NCBI GenBank assembly: GCA_016235265.1
Contig: JACRLI010000003.1
Location: 54,882 to 118,881 of the forward strand
Direction: 5' to 3'
Length of the DNA stretch: 64,000 bases
DNA from: Candidatus Eisenbacteria bacterium
GTDB lineage: Bacteria; Eisenbacteria; RBG-16-71-46; JACRLI01
The stretch's first letter is position 1. Each line of letters begins with the position of its first letter. Below the pieces are notes generated by a model that had not been told where the DNA came from, did not search any database, and worked only from the letters and a program-made list of their open reading frames with translations. This document shows, in pieces, positions 8,655 through 17,059 of the stretch. The translations under genes were made by a program, and so were the position numbers.

Positions 8655-10403
8655 CTAGGCCTTCGCCGCAACCTCGGCAAGGACTTTTTTCGCCCACTCG
8701 GCGGGGGTGGTCACCCCCTCCTGGCCCCGGCGCTTGTGGCGCACCGAGACCTGGCCGGCCTCCGCCTCCCGCTTGCCCACCACCAGCATGTAGGGCACCT
8801 TCTGCAGCTCCGCGTCGCGGATCTTGTGGCCGATCTTCTCGGGCCGGCGGTCGATTTCCACCCGCAGTCCCTGCGCCCGCAGCTCCGTCGCCACGCCCTC
8901 CGAATACGGCAGCAGGTCGTCGTTCATGGGCAGGATCATGGCCTGCACCGGCGCCAGCCACACCGGGAACTCCGCGGCCACGTGCTCGATGTAGTTGCCC
9001 ACGAAGCGCTCCATGGAGCCCAGCAGCGCCCGGTGGACCATGATCACCTCGTGGTCCTTGCCGTCGGCCGCGGTGTAGGTGACGTCGAAGCGCTTGGGCA
9101 GGTTCAGGTCCACCTGGATGGTGGGACACTGCCACTCGCGGCCGATGGCGTCGGTGAGCTTCACGTCGATCTTGGGGGCGTAGAAGGCGCCCCCGCCCTC
9201 GTCCACTTCGTAGGGCAGGCCCCGGCGATCCAGGGCGCTCACCAGCGCGGCGGTGGCCAGGTCCCACTCCTGGTCGGTGCCCAGGTAGTGGTCCTTCGGG
9301 CGCGTGGCCAGGAACACCTTGTACTCGTAACCGAACGCCTTGAGCAGGGTGTCCATCAGCTCCAGCACCCCTTCGATCTCGGCCGGAAGCTGCTCGGGGG
9401 TGCAGAAGATGTGGGAGTCGTCCTGGGTGAAGCCCCGCACCCGCTGCATTCCGTGCAGCACGCCGGAGCGCTCGTAGCGGTACACCGTGCCCAATTCGGC
9501 GTAGCGCACCGGCAGGTCACGGTAGCTCCACTTGCGGGTCTGGAAGATCTTGATGTGCGCGGGGCAGTTCATGGGCTTCACCCGGTAGGGCTGGCCCTCG
9601 ATGTCCATCGCGCCGTACATGAGATCCGCGTAATTCTCCAGGTGCCCGGAGGTCTGGTAGACCTTCTCGCTGGCGATGTGGGGGGTGTACACCAGCTGGT
9701 AGCCGCGCTTGAGGTGCTCGTCCTTCCAGAAGGTCTCGATCAGGTGGCGCACCATGCCCAGCTTGGGGTGCCACAGCACCAGCCCGCCGCCGACGTCCTC
9801 GTGGATGGAGAACAGGTTGAGCTCCCGGCCCAGCTTGCGGTGGTCGCGTCGCGCGGCCTCCTCCAGGCGGTGGAGATAGTCGGCCAGCGCCTCGGGGCTG
9901 TCCCACGCGGTGCCGTAGATGCGCTGGAGCATCTCGTTCTTCTCGTCGCCCAGCCAGTAGGCGCCGGCCAGCCGGGTGAGCTTGAACGCCGGGATGCGCC
10001 CGGTGCTCTCCACGTGCGGACCGCGGCACAGGTCCAGGAAGGGACCGTTCTTGTAGTAGGTGACCTTCTCCCCCGACGGGATCTCGTGGATGAAGTGCAG
10101 CTTGTAGCGCTCGCCCTGGCCCTCGAAGCGCTTCAGCGCCTCGTCGCGGGCGGCCTCCATGTACTCGAACGGCTGGTCGGCCTTGACGATCTCGCGCATC
10201 CGGGCCTCGATCTTCTCGAGGTCCTCGGGCGTGAACGGCGTGGGACGCGCGAAGTCGTAGTAGAAGCCGTCGTCCACCGGCGGGCCGCCGGCGACCTTGG
10301 TCTCGGGGAACAGCTCGGTGACGGCGGTGGCCATCACGTGCGCACAGCTGTGCCGGATGCGGTACAGCTGCTCCTCGCGCGGGTTCTTGAACGTCTGCTG
10401 CAC
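8655..10403 (-). CDS. thrS: Threonyl-tRNA synthetase lacking the TGS domain
   Basis: This 582-residue class II synthetase charges tRNA-Thr. The editing domain is present (RHSCAHVMATAV with an HxxxH pair near residue 20, and DLCRGPH near 155). The catalytic core carries zinc ligands in MNCPAHIKIF, DDSHIFC and MVHRALLGSMERF, and the C-terminal anticodon-binding domain begins near residue 475. The N-terminal TGS domain of typical 640-residue ThrS is absent. The start chosen is GTG at 10403, just after a GGGAGGT box. Longer readings run into the upstream tRNA gene. Some phyla have TGS-less ThrS, so this is unlikely to be damage. Confidence 0.94.
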   Translation of the reverse strand: MQQTFKNPREEQLYRIRHSCAHVMATAVTELFPETKVAGGPPVDDGFYYDFARPTPFTPEDLEKIEARMREIVKADQPFEYMEAARDEALKRFEGQGERYKLHFIHEIPSGEKVTYYKNGPFLDLCRGPHVESTGRIPAFKLTRLAGAYWLGDEKNEMLQRIYGTAWDSPEALADYLHRLEEAARRDHRKLGRELNLFSIHEDVGGGLVLWHPKLGMVRHLIETFWKDEHLKRGYQLVYTPHIASEKVYQTSGHLENYADLMYGAMDIEGQPYRVKPMNCPAHIKIFQTRKWSYRDLPVRYAELGTVYRYERSGVLHGMQRVRGFTQDDSHIFCTPEQLPAEIEGVLELMDTLLKAFGYEYKVFLATRPKDHYLGTDQEWDLATAALVSALDRRGLPYEVDEGGGAFYAPKIDVKLTDAIGREWQCPTIQVDLNLPKRFDVTYTAADGKDHEVIMVHRALLGSMERFVGNYIEHVAAEFPVWLAPVQAMILPMNDDLLPYSEGVATELRAQGLRVEIDRRPEKIGHKIRDAELQKVPYMLVVGKREAEAGQVSVRHKRRGQEGVTTPAEWAKKVLAEVAAKA

Positions 10404-10491
10404 GAGACCTCCCGGGGCTGCCTTACGAAGAGGCCCGGCACCCCGTCCGCCGGTTGCTGCGGCGACGGCGCTCCGGGCCGGGGCAGGCAAG

Positions 10492-10568
10492 TGGTGGGCG
10501 ATAGTGGACTTGAACCACTGACCCCCTGCATGTCAAGCAGGTACTCTAACCAGCTGAGCTAATCGCCC
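10492..10568 (-). tRNA. tRNA-Val (anticodon GAC)
   Basis: The minus strand folds as a complete cloverleaf. The acceptor stem is GGGCGAT with ATCGCCC, the D arm begins TAGCTCAGCTGG, and the anticodon stem is CCTGC/GCAGG around the loop TTGACAT, giving anticodon GAC. The T arm contains GGTTCAAGTCC, the discriminator base is A, and CCA is encoded. It lies just upstream of thrS and probably shares its promoter. Confidence 0.97.
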
Positions 10569-10586
10569 TGAAAGTGATTCGGGGGA

Positions 10587-10614
10587 AATCTAGCAATTCC
10601 CTGCCCGATGTCAA
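10587..10614 (-). promoter_or_regulatory. Sigma-70-type promoter for tRNA-Val and probably thrS
   Basis: The minus strand has a perfect TTGACA (10609-10614) and, after a 16-base spacer, TAGATT (10587-10592). Transcription would begin around 10580, about 12 bases before the mature tRNA. No other gene lies between, so this should drive the tRNA and perhaps thrS downstream. Confidence 0.7.
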
Positions 10615-10686
10615 GTTGGGCGCGCCGTGCTAGGCTCGGCCCCGGAACCGGTCGCGGCACCCCACTCACCACGGAGCAGTCTCGAG

Positions 10687-11112
10687 ATGTTCGACATCGG
10701 CGGCAGCGAAGCCCTGATCATCGTGCTGGCCATCCTCCTGCTCTTCGGCGCCAAGAGGATCCCCGACCTGGCCCGGTCCATGGGTGCGGGGATCCGGGAG
10801 TTCCGTCGCGCGATGGCCGACATCAGCACCGAGGTCCAGAACGCGACCAGCGTGGATCCCGCGCCGCCCCACCGTTCGCTCGCGCCGGTGCTGCCGCCCC
10901 CGGAGAGCTCCCTGCCGCAGCTGACCACCATCCTCGAGGAACAGCGGGCCGCGCGCGAAGGTGTCGCCGGAGCGCCGCCGGCCCCGGACGCCTCCGGGCC
11001 GCAGACCGGGGCTCCCGGTCCCGCGAGCGCCGCGAACCCGGCGCTTCCCACGAACCCGGCGGATCCCGCCGGCCCGGCAGCGCCCGCCGGCCTGTCCGGC
11101 CCCACGAAGTAG
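10687..11112 (+). CDS. tatA: TatA/E family twin-arginine translocase subunit
   Basis: This 141-residue protein starts MFDIGGSEALIIVLAILLLF, a short transmembrane helix followed by the FGAKRIPDLARSMG hinge and amphipathic helix typical of TatA. The rest (about residues 55-141) is a low-complexity Pro/Ala/Gly tail. TatA forms the pore element that exports folded, cofactor-bearing proteins. The start at 10687 follows a weak GGAG; an upstream in-frame ATG adds only unconserved sequence. No tatC is nearby. It converges with the DAHP synthase gene. Confidence 0.88.
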   Translation: MFDIGGSEALIIVLAILLLFGAKRIPDLARSMGAGIREFRRAMADISTEVQNATSVDPAPPHRSLAPVLPPPESSLPQLTTILEEQRAAREGVAGAPPAPDASGPQTGAPGPASAANPALPTNPADPAGPAAPAGLSGPTK

Positions 11113-11202
11113 ATCCCACCCGCGCCTTCGGGCGTCACGGGCGGCGAAGTTCCCACAAGAGACGCGGAAATCGTGGATGCGGACCCAGGCTGCGCGGGCC
11201 GC

Positions 11203-12291
11203 TCAGGCGATGCGGCTGGAGGACGGCTTGCTGCCCGCGGCGCCGGGCCCCGCCGCGCGTGTGCCGCGCGGCCGGGGTGCCAGGGTGCGGCCCGCTGCGG
11301 GGGCGATCACCCGCAACTTGTCGGCCAGTTCGGCGAACTGGCCCGGGAACAGCGACTGCGCGCCGTCGCACAGCGCGGTGTCGGGGTCCGGGTGGACTTC
11401 GATCAGCAGCCCGTCCGCGCCGGCGGCCACCGCCCCCATGGCCAGCGGCGGCACCTTGGCCCGGATCCCGATGGCGTGGCTGGGGTCCACGATGATCGGC
11501 AGGTGTGACAGCTTGTGGATCACCGGGATGGCGGAGATGTCTAGGGTGTTGCGGGTGTAGGGCTCGAAGGTGCGGATGCCGCGCTCGCACAGCATCACGT
11601 CGTGGTTGCCGCCGGCCATCACGTACTCGGCCGACATCAGCCATTCCTCGATGGTGGCGGAGAGCCCGCGCTTCACCAGCACCGGCTTGCGCGCCTTGCC
11701 CAGCTCCCGCAGCAGCGCGAAGTTCTGCATGTTGCGCGCGCCCACCTGGAAGATGTCAATGTAGGGCAGCATCAGCCCGATCTGGCTGGGGTCCATCACC
11801 TCGCTGATCACGGCCAGGCCGAAGCGGTCGCCGGCGCGGCGCAGGATCTTGAGGCCCTCCTCCCCCAGGCCCTGGAACGAATACGGGGAGCTGCGCGGCT
11901 TGAACGCGCCGCCGCGCAGGATCTTGGCGCCGGCGGCCGCCACGCTCTCCGCGGCGGACATGGTCTGCGCCTCGCTCTCCACGGTGCACGGCCCGGCCAT
12001 CAGGATCACCTCGGGCCCGCCCACCAGGGCCTCGCCCGCGCGGATCACGCTGTTCTCGGGATGGAAGGTGCGGCTGGCCAGCTTGAAGGGCTCGGTGACG
12101 CGGTGGGCTTCCACCACTCCGGGCATGACCTCGAAGTCCCGGGGGTCCACCGACTTGGTGTCGCCCAGGGCGCCGATGACGGTCTTGAGCGCGCCCTCGG
12201 AACGGAACAGGTGCAGCCCCATCGCGGCGAGGCGCGCCTCCACGCGCAGGACGTCCTCACGGGAACAGTCGGGGCGCATCACGATGACCAT
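11203..12291 (-). CDS. 3-deoxy-7-phosphoheptulonate (DAHP) synthase, type I-beta with N-terminal ferredoxin-like domain
   Basis: This 362-residue enzyme joins phosphoenolpyruvate and erythrose 4-phosphate, the first step of aromatic amino acid synthesis. Residues 1-75 look like the regulatory ferredoxin-like domain of Thermotoga-type enzymes (MVIVMRPDCSREDV). The barrel follows with LMAGPCTVESEAQ, RGGAFKPRSSPYSFQG, QVGARNMQNF, VKRGLSATIEEW, LPIIVDPSHAIG and LLIEVHPDPDTALCDGAQSL, which include the PEP and metal ligands. The last about 25 residues are a low-complexity tail. The ATG at 12291 follows the attenuator described at 12331-12518. aroC lies upstream on the same strand. Confidence 0.93.
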   Translation of the reverse strand: MVIVMRPDCSREDVLRVEARLAAMGLHLFRSEGALKTVIGALGDTKSVDPRDFEVMPGVVEAHRVTEPFKLASRTFHPENSVIRAGEALVGGPEVILMAGPCTVESEAQTMSAAESVAAAGAKILRGGAFKPRSSPYSFQGLGEEGLKILRRAGDRFGLAVISEVMDPSQIGLMLPYIDIFQVGARNMQNFALLRELGKARKPVLVKRGLSATIEEWLMSAEYVMAGGNHDVMLCERGIRTFEPYTRNTLDISAIPVIHKLSHLPIIVDPSHAIGIRAKVPPLAMGAVAAGADGLLIEVHPDPDTALCDGAQSLFPGQFAELADKLRVIAPAAGRTLAPRPRGTRAAGPGAAGSKPSSSRIA

Positions 12292-12330
12292 GTCGTCGGG
12301 CTCCGTCTCCCGGCGCGCGCCGGGAAAGTG

Positions 12331-12360
12331 AAAAACCCACCTGAACCTTGCCCAGGTGGG
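12331..12360 (-). terminator. Attenuator terminator upstream of DAHP synthase
   Basis: The minus strand reads CCCACCTG, a 9-base loop, CAGGTGGG, then TTTTT: an 8-bp perfect GC-rich stem with a U-tract, ending 39 bases before the DAHP synthase start. It lies after a short leader reading frame rich in aromatic codons. The 5' arm (CCCACC) can alternatively pair with GGTGGG at 12402-12407, near the end of the leader frame. Confidence 0.9.
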
Positions 12361-12388
12361 TCGAGTACACGGTGTGGAAAACCTTCGG

Positions 12389-12460
12389 CTACCGTGCAGC
12401 CCCCACCGGGAGGTGCCACCAGGCAAAATAGGTGTAGCCGTAGCCGGACGAGTTCCGCAT
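12389..12460 (-). CDS. Aromatic-amino-acid leader peptide (23 residues) of the DAHP synthase attenuator
   Basis: The peptide has the core GYGYTYFAWWHL, with three Tyr, one Phe and two Trp within nine codons (residues 7-15), then a TAG stop. An AAGGAG box lies 12-17 bases upstream of its ATG (12472-12478). The codons just after Trp-Trp (CACC, 12412-12415) can pair with GGTG at 12404-12407, and that same strand (GGTGGG) can pair with the 5' arm of the terminator. Stalling at Tyr/Phe/Trp codons would cover CACC, free GGTGGG, block the terminator and let DAHP synthase be expressed. This is the classic attenuation logic; the peptide is read from sequence, the switching is inference. Confidence 0.85.
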   Translation of the reverse strand: MRNSSGYGYTYFAWWHLPVGAAR

Positions 12461-12488
12461 CGTATTTCCAAGCTCCTTCGTTCATATA

Positions 12489-12518
12489 AGAATACCCGGC
12501 ATCCGGCCGCGCTGTCAA
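12489..12518 (-). promoter_or_regulatory. Promoter for the DAHP synthase leader
   Basis: The minus strand has a perfect TTGACA at 12513-12518, an 18-base spacer, and TATTCT at 12489-12494. The expected start near 12482 gives about 20 bases before the leader-peptide ATG. The arrangement promoter, leader peptide, terminator, structural gene is complete. Confidence 0.75.
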
Positions 12519-12636
12519 GGTGGCACGCCGTGGTTTCACAGTCAATTGGGCTCCGGCGGGCACATCGGGCGCCACGCTCCGGCGCGCGCGAAGGCAATCG
12601 CCGCGACCCGCCGGGGGAAGATCCGCATGCGCGGAT

Positions 12637-13695
12637 CTAGCCCAGGGCGCGGACCGTCTTCTGCACCAGCCACGCGTCGGCCAGCGTGAGGGCCATCATG
12701 GCCTCCGCCACGGGGACCACGCGCGGGCACACGCACGGGTCGTGTCGCCCCTCGGTGACCACGGTGATTTCCCGGCCCGCGGTGTCCACGCTCGCCTGCG
12801 GCACCCGCAGCGAGGACGTGGGCTTGATCGCTAGGCGCATCACGATGTCCTGGCCGGTGCTGATCCCGCCGAGGATCCCGCCGGCGTGGTTGGACCGGAA
12901 GCCCGAGGCGTCCATCGCGTCGTGGGCCTGCGAGCCGCGCAGCCGCGTGGCTTCGAACCCGTCGCCGATCTCGACGCCCTTGATGGTCCCGATGGACATC
13001 ATGGCCATGGCCAGCACCGCGTCGAGCTTGTCCATCACCGGGTCCCCGAGCCCCGCGGGCACGTTTCGCGCCACCACCTCCACGATCCCGCCCACCGAGT
13101 CGCCCTCCTCGCGCAGCGTGACCAGCAGTTCGGCCATGCGCGCGGCGGCTTCGGCGTCGGGTGCGCGCACCACGTTGCGCTCCGCCTCCTCGTAGTCGCG
13201 GCGGACCGCCTCGATGTTGCCGATGCGGGTGGTGTACGCCTGCACCGCCACCCCCTCGGGCTCCAGCATGCGCCGGGCGATGGCTCCGGCGGCCACGCGG
13301 CACAGAGTCTCGCGGCCCGAGGCGCGCCCGCCGCCGCGGTGGTCACGATGCCCGTACTTCACGAAGTACGAGAAGTCCGCGTGTCCCGGCCGGAACACCT
13401 CGCGGATGGCGTCGTAGTCCTTCGACTGCGCGTCCTGGTTGCGGACCAGGAAGCCGACCGGCGTGCCGGTGGTGATGCCCTCGAACACACCCGAGAGAAT
13501 CTCCACGCGGTCCGCCTCCTGGCGCTGCGTGGTGACGGCGCTCTGGCCGGGCCGGCGGCGGTCCAGGTCGCGCTGCAGGTCCTCGCAGCGGAGCGGGAGG
13601 CCGCTGGGCACGCCCTCCACCACCCCGCCCAGCGCGGGGCCGTGGGACTCGCCGAAGGTGGTGACGCGCAGGACGCGTCCGAAGGTCGAGCTCAT
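12637..13695 (-). CDS. aroC: Chorismate synthase
   Basis: This 352-residue FMN-dependent enzyme makes chorismate from EPSP, the last common step to Phe, Tyr and Trp. Signatures are GRVLRVTTFGESHGPALGG at the N-terminus, SGVFEGITTGTPVGFLVRN, YGHRDHRGGGRASGRET and the C-terminal FRSNHAGGILGGISTGQDI. Length is normal. The ATG at 13695 overlaps the stop of the upstream DUF885 gene (ATGA), so its translation may be coupled to it. The DAHP synthase gene lies next downstream but has its own promoter and attenuator. Confidence 0.97.
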   Translation of the reverse strand: MSSTFGRVLRVTTFGESHGPALGGVVEGVPSGLPLRCEDLQRDLDRRRPGQSAVTTQRQEADRVEILSGVFEGITTGTPVGFLVRNQDAQSKDYDAIREVFRPGHADFSYFVKYGHRDHRGGGRASGRETLCRVAAGAIARRMLEPEGVAVQAYTTRIGNIEAVRRDYEEAERNVVRAPDAEAAARMAELLVTLREEGDSVGGIVEVVARNVPAGLGDPVMDKLDAVLAMAMMSIGTIKGVEIGDGFEATRLRGSQAHDAMDASGFRSNHAGGILGGISTGQDIVMRLAIKPTSSLRVPQASVDTAGREITVVTEGRHDPCVCPRVVPVAEAMMALTLADAWLVQKTVRALG

Positions 13696-15506
13696 TTGGC
13701 GGTGGCTCCCATGGGCGTAAGGTCGCGGATCCGGTCCGGCGCCGGGACCCGCCCGATCCAGTCGCGGGCGATCCAGGCCACCGGGATGGAACCGTAGGAT
13801 AGCAGCCGGTCGTGGAACTTGCGCTCCGAGAAGGCGCGGCCCTCGCGGCGGCGCACCTCGTCCTTGAGCGCCAGGATCATGCTCTTGCCCAGCAGGTAGC
13901 TCATGGGCTGCGTGGGGTCGATCACGTAGCGCGACACTTCCGAGGCCACCGTGGAGGTGTCGCGGCTCACGCCCTTCATCAGGACCACCGCTTCCTCGTA
14001 GGTCATGCGCCCGCAGTGCAGCTTCGCGTCGATCAGCACCCGCGCCGCCCGGAAGCGCATGCCGCCGAGCACGCGGGGCAGCCACCGGAGGCTGTCGGAG
14101 CCATAGACCCCGTGGCGTCCCATCAGCTCCTCGCAGTAGAGCGCCCAGCCTTCCACCAGGGTGTTGTCCTGGCAGAAGCGGCGCGTGAGCGAGCCGCGGC
14201 GCTTGGCGATGCTGAGCTGCAGATGATGCCCCGGGTAGCCCTCGTGCAGCGCGCCGCCGCGCAGCCGGCGGTTGAGCATGCCGTTGTACAGATTGTCCCG
14301 GTTGGCCGGGGTCAGCGTGTCGGGCAGCGCGCTGCCCAGGTAGTAGGTGCTGACGGTGGTGGTGTCCAGCGGCAGCGGCGGCTGCATCGCCTGGCCCGGG
14401 GTGGTGGCGCGCATGCTCGCGGGCGTGGGCACCAGCACCATCGGTCCGATGTCGGCGGGAATGGTCACCAGCCGTCGCCGGCGCACGAACTCGCGCATGG
14501 AGTCCACTTCGGCGCGGTAGGAAGCCAGCAGTTGTTCGCGGGTGAAACCCTGTGGCGCCCGGACGGGCGGCGGGTCGGTCACGTTCAACTCGCGGCGACG
14601 GGCTTCGAGCGACGCCATCCCGGCCCGGATCTCGCCGAACCAGCGTTCCCCCAGCTCAGCCAGCCGCGGACCGTCCAGGTCCAGGCCGAAGACGTGGCGG
14701 AGCCGCCAGGTGTAGTTCGCCTCGCCCAGGGCGTAGTCGTTCCCTCCCTGCTCCCCGAGGTCATCCAGCTTCTCCCGGTATCCGGAAATGCCGTCGGACG
14801 CCGCCACGATGGCCGCCTGCAGGCTGTCTCGCAGAGCCTTCGGGGCGCCCCCGGCCCATCGCGGCAGCGAGGCCTGCAGCAGCGAAGGGAATTCCTGCAG
14901 CTGGCGGTCGGCGATGGCGCAACCCAGCGCCGGCGGGCGGGCGAGGTTGGCCTTGGCCTGCCCCAGGAGCCGGGGCACGGCGTGCAGGCGCGCGATCATG
15001 AGCCGCACCTGGCGCTCGCGCGGCCCGTAGGGATGCACCAGCAGGACCTCCACCGCGGTCTGCACCACGGTGGCGTACATGGCGGGGGAATGGACGTGGG
15101 CGCGCTCCACTTCCAGCACCCGCAGACGGGCCTCCAGCAGGCCGGCCAGCAGCTCGCGGTCGAGCCGCCGCTCGCGCGAGAGGTCCGACGGCCGCATGGC
15201 GCGCACCTCGCGCCACAGGGCCCCGAGGGCCCGCGCGTCGCGGCGGACGGCGGCCGGGGCGTAGTCGGGCAGCAGGCCGTCGTACTCGTGCAGCCCGGCC
15301 ATGGAGGCGGCGACGGGGTCGGAAGCCGCAAGACGGCCGATCGCCCTGCGCTCCAGGTTCGCGAAGGCGGGCTCCCCCGGTGGGATGGCCGTGGCGGGCG
15401 CACCAGAGGCCGCGGCTGCGACGGAGGCCGCGGGCGCGACGAAGGCCGCGATCGCGATGGCCAATGCCGCTCCGGCCAGCCGGTTCGCCCCGATGCTGTC
15501 TCGCAT
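13692..15506 (-). CDS. DUF885 family protein, probable secreted metallopeptidase
   Basis: This 604-residue protein has a Sec-type signal (MRDSIGANRLAGAALAIAIA, then an Ala-rich stretch to about residue 45). The mature part is the alpha-helical DUF885 fold, with its characteristic HEGYPGHHLQ near residue 420 and VEGWALYCEELM near residue 447. That HExxxHH pattern plus a downstream Glu resembles a zinc site, and members have been reported as carboxypeptidase-like enzymes. The start is set by a GGGAGG box 6 bases upstream and by the signal peptide. It is translationally coupled to aroC, although no functional link is obvious. Confidence 0.88.
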   Translation of the reverse strand: MRDSIGANRLAGAALAIAIAAFVAPAASVAAAASGAPATAIPPGEPAFANLERRAIGRLAASDPVAASMAGLHEYDGLLPDYAPAAVRRDARALGALWREVRAMRPSDLSRERRLDRELLAGLLEARLRVLEVERAHVHSPAMYATVVQTAVEVLLVHPYGPRERQVRLMIARLHAVPRLLGQAKANLARPPALGCAIADRQLQEFPSLLQASLPRWAGGAPKALRDSLQAAIVAASDGISGYREKLDDLGEQGGNDYALGEANYTWRLRHVFGLDLDGPRLAELGERWFGEIRAGMASLEARRRELNVTDPPPVRAPQGFTREQLLASYRAEVDSMREFVRRRRLVTIPADIGPMVLVPTPASMRATTPGQAMQPPLPLDTTTVSTYYLGSALPDTLTPANRDNLYNGMLNRRLRGGALHEGYPGHHLQLSIAKRRGSLTRRFCQDNTLVEGWALYCEELMGRHGVYGSDSLRWLPRVLGGMRFRAARVLIDAKLHCGRMTYEEAVVLMKGVSRDTSTVASEVSRYVIDPTQPMSYLLGKSMILALKDEVRRREGRAFSERKFHDRLLSYGSIPVAWIARDWIGRVPAPDRIRDLTPMGATAK

Positions 15507-15629
15507 GCGAATCCTCCCGCGGCCCCGGCCGCTCCCCGTGGTCGACGCACCCTCCGCGCGAACCGCGGGGGCCGAGCGGCAAGAGTAGGCCCGGACCGCC
15601 CGAAGAGCAAGCCGGAGCATAGCTTGGCC

Positions 15630-15661
15630 TTGACAGTCATCCCGTGTTACGCGAGTGTTAC
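15630..15661. promoter_or_regulatory. TTGACA box with GTGTTAC direct repeat between divergent genes
   Basis: In the 266-base gap between the DUF885 gene (minus) and the membrane protein (plus), a TTGACA lies at 15630-15635. It is followed by GTGTTAC at 15644-15650 and again at 15655-15661, spaced 11 bases, one helical turn. No clear -10 box is visible on either strand, so this may be a regulator-binding site rather than a plain promoter. Confidence 0.35.
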
Positions 15662-15772
15662 ACGATCGCATGCGCTGCGCGGAGCCGCGGGACGGGCCGC
15701 GAGCGGCAGTCCCGCGCGGGACCGCCATCGCGGCGGCCTACGCGCGCAGGGTTGGATCAGGGGGATCCTCGC

Positions 15773-16912
15773 ATGTGGAAAACCACCGCCGGGAGCACCG
15801 GTCGTCTCCTGCAGCTTTGCTTCGGCTACTTCGGCTTCTACGTCCTGACCGGCGTCCTGGTGAAGTACTTCACCGCCCTCCGTTCGCCGAAGCTCACCGA
15901 CATCGACTACCTCTTCAACAACACCCTGGGCGGCAGCGTGTTCGCCCTGGCAGTGGTGTTCCTGCTGGGCTGGTTCCGGCTCAAGTCGAACCGCATGGTG
16001 CGCTGGGGCCCGGTGAGCTTCCCCAGCGAGGTGCTCTACATCCTGCCCTCGGGCATCTGCACCGCGGTGGTGATCCCCACCACCACGCTCATGTACACGC
16101 TGCCGATTTCGGTGATGGTGGCGATGGTCATCATGCGCGGCAGCATCATCGTGATCAGCAGGCTGGTGGACGAGCTCCAGATCCGCCAGGGGATCCTGCG
16201 CAAGCGGGTCTACGCCGAGGAAAACTGGGCGGTGGTGTTCGCGCTGCTCGCGGTCTCCACCAATGTGCTCCTGCTGCCGCTCGTCGGTTCGCTGGAGCAG
16301 CGCGGGTGGCACGTCGCGAAGCCGCTGGGCCTGGCTTCGGCGCTGGGCAGGGACCATTTCGACTTCCTGCGCTCCGCCCCGGCGCTGATCATCATGGGGC
16401 TCTACATCGCCGCCTACGCCATCCGCATCTACATCATGAACTACTACAAGAACACCCGGGGCAAGGGCGTGAAACTGGACAACCAGGGCTTCCTCGCGGT
16501 GGAGCAGATCTTCGCCAGCCTGAGCATGCTGGCGCTGGGTTTCTTCTTCTACCATTCCCCGGATTGGTTCGGCTGGGTGGACCGGCGCCTGGTGGACTTC
16601 CGCGACGCGGTGCACCACCCCGACCTCCTCCCCATCCTCTCGGGCGTGCCGTACGGGGCGGTGGCGTTCTTCTCGGTGTTCATTTTCATGTTCAAGGGCC
16701 GCACCGCCACCTTCGCGGGGCTGGTCAACCGGCTGACCTCGCTCCTGGCGGGCACCGCGGCCACCCTGCTGCTGTGGATGTTCTTCCCCGGCTCCAAGTT
16801 CCCCTCCGCGCAGGACTGGGTCTCGGTGCTGTTCATCCTGGTGGCGGTGTACTTCCTGACCCGCGCCGAGAAGCTGCGCACCGCGGAGCTGGCCCGCACG
16901 CGGGAGGCCTGA
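15773..16912 (+). CDS. Multi-pass membrane protein, DMT/EamA-like
   Basis: This 379-residue protein has about 10 hydrophobic segments from residue 12 to 370 (for example FALAVVFLLGW, VVIPTTTLMYTLPISVMVAM, ALIIMGLYIAAYAI, VAFFSVFIFMF). Ten helices with short loops resemble the drug/metabolite transporter superfamily, but I see no family-specific motif and the substrate is unknown. The start is placed at MWKTTAGSTG, because upstream codons overlap the regulatory region. It converges with a P-loop kinase-like gene, separated by one shared hairpin. Confidence 0.75.
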   Translation: MWKTTAGSTGRLLQLCFGYFGFYVLTGVLVKYFTALRSPKLTDIDYLFNNTLGGSVFALAVVFLLGWFRLKSNRMVRWGPVSFPSEVLYILPSGICTAVVIPTTTLMYTLPISVMVAMVIMRGSIIVISRLVDELQIRQGILRKRVYAEENWAVVFALLAVSTNVLLLPLVGSLEQRGWHVAKPLGLASALGRDHFDFLRSAPALIIMGLYIAAYAIRIYIMNYYKNTRGKGVKLDNQGFLAVEQIFASLSMLALGFFFYHSPDWFGWVDRRLVDFRDAVHHPDLLPILSGVPYGAVAFFSVFIFMFKGRTATFAGLVNRLTSLLAGTAATLLLWMFFPGSKFPSAQDWVSVLFILVAVYFLTRAEKLRTAELARTREA

Positions 16913-17003
16913 GGCGCCCGCGACGGCGGGGGCGCCCGTGCGCTCCGCCGCCCGGCCGCCGCCGGCACCCATGGTCCGGCACCCCGGGGCGCGCGGGGCG
17001 CAA

Positions 17004-17038
17004 CGACGAGGGGGCGGGCATGGCCCGCCCCCTCGTCG
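17004..17038. terminator. Symmetrical terminator-like hairpin between convergent genes
   Basis: CGACGAGGGGGCGGGC and GCCCGCCCCCTCGTCG form a 16-bp perfect stem around a 3-base loop. It lies between the membrane-protein gene (plus) and the P-loop gene (minus), so it could serve both. Neither side has a strong U-tract, so efficiency is uncertain. Confidence 0.65.
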
Positions 17039-17059
17039 CTTTCGCCGGATCCGCCGGGG

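Noticed and set aside
10404-10490. Upstream extension of thrS to the ATG at 10490
   Set aside because: The added 29 residues reach the edge of the tRNA-Val gene and are not TGS-like. The GTG at 10403 has a good SD box.
12279-12575. Longer overlapping leader reading (MNEGAWKYD...) upstream of DAHP synthase
   Set aside because: It starts only about 7 bases after the predicted transcription start, runs through the terminator and lacks the cluster of aromatic codons. The shorter frame in another phase fits attenuation.
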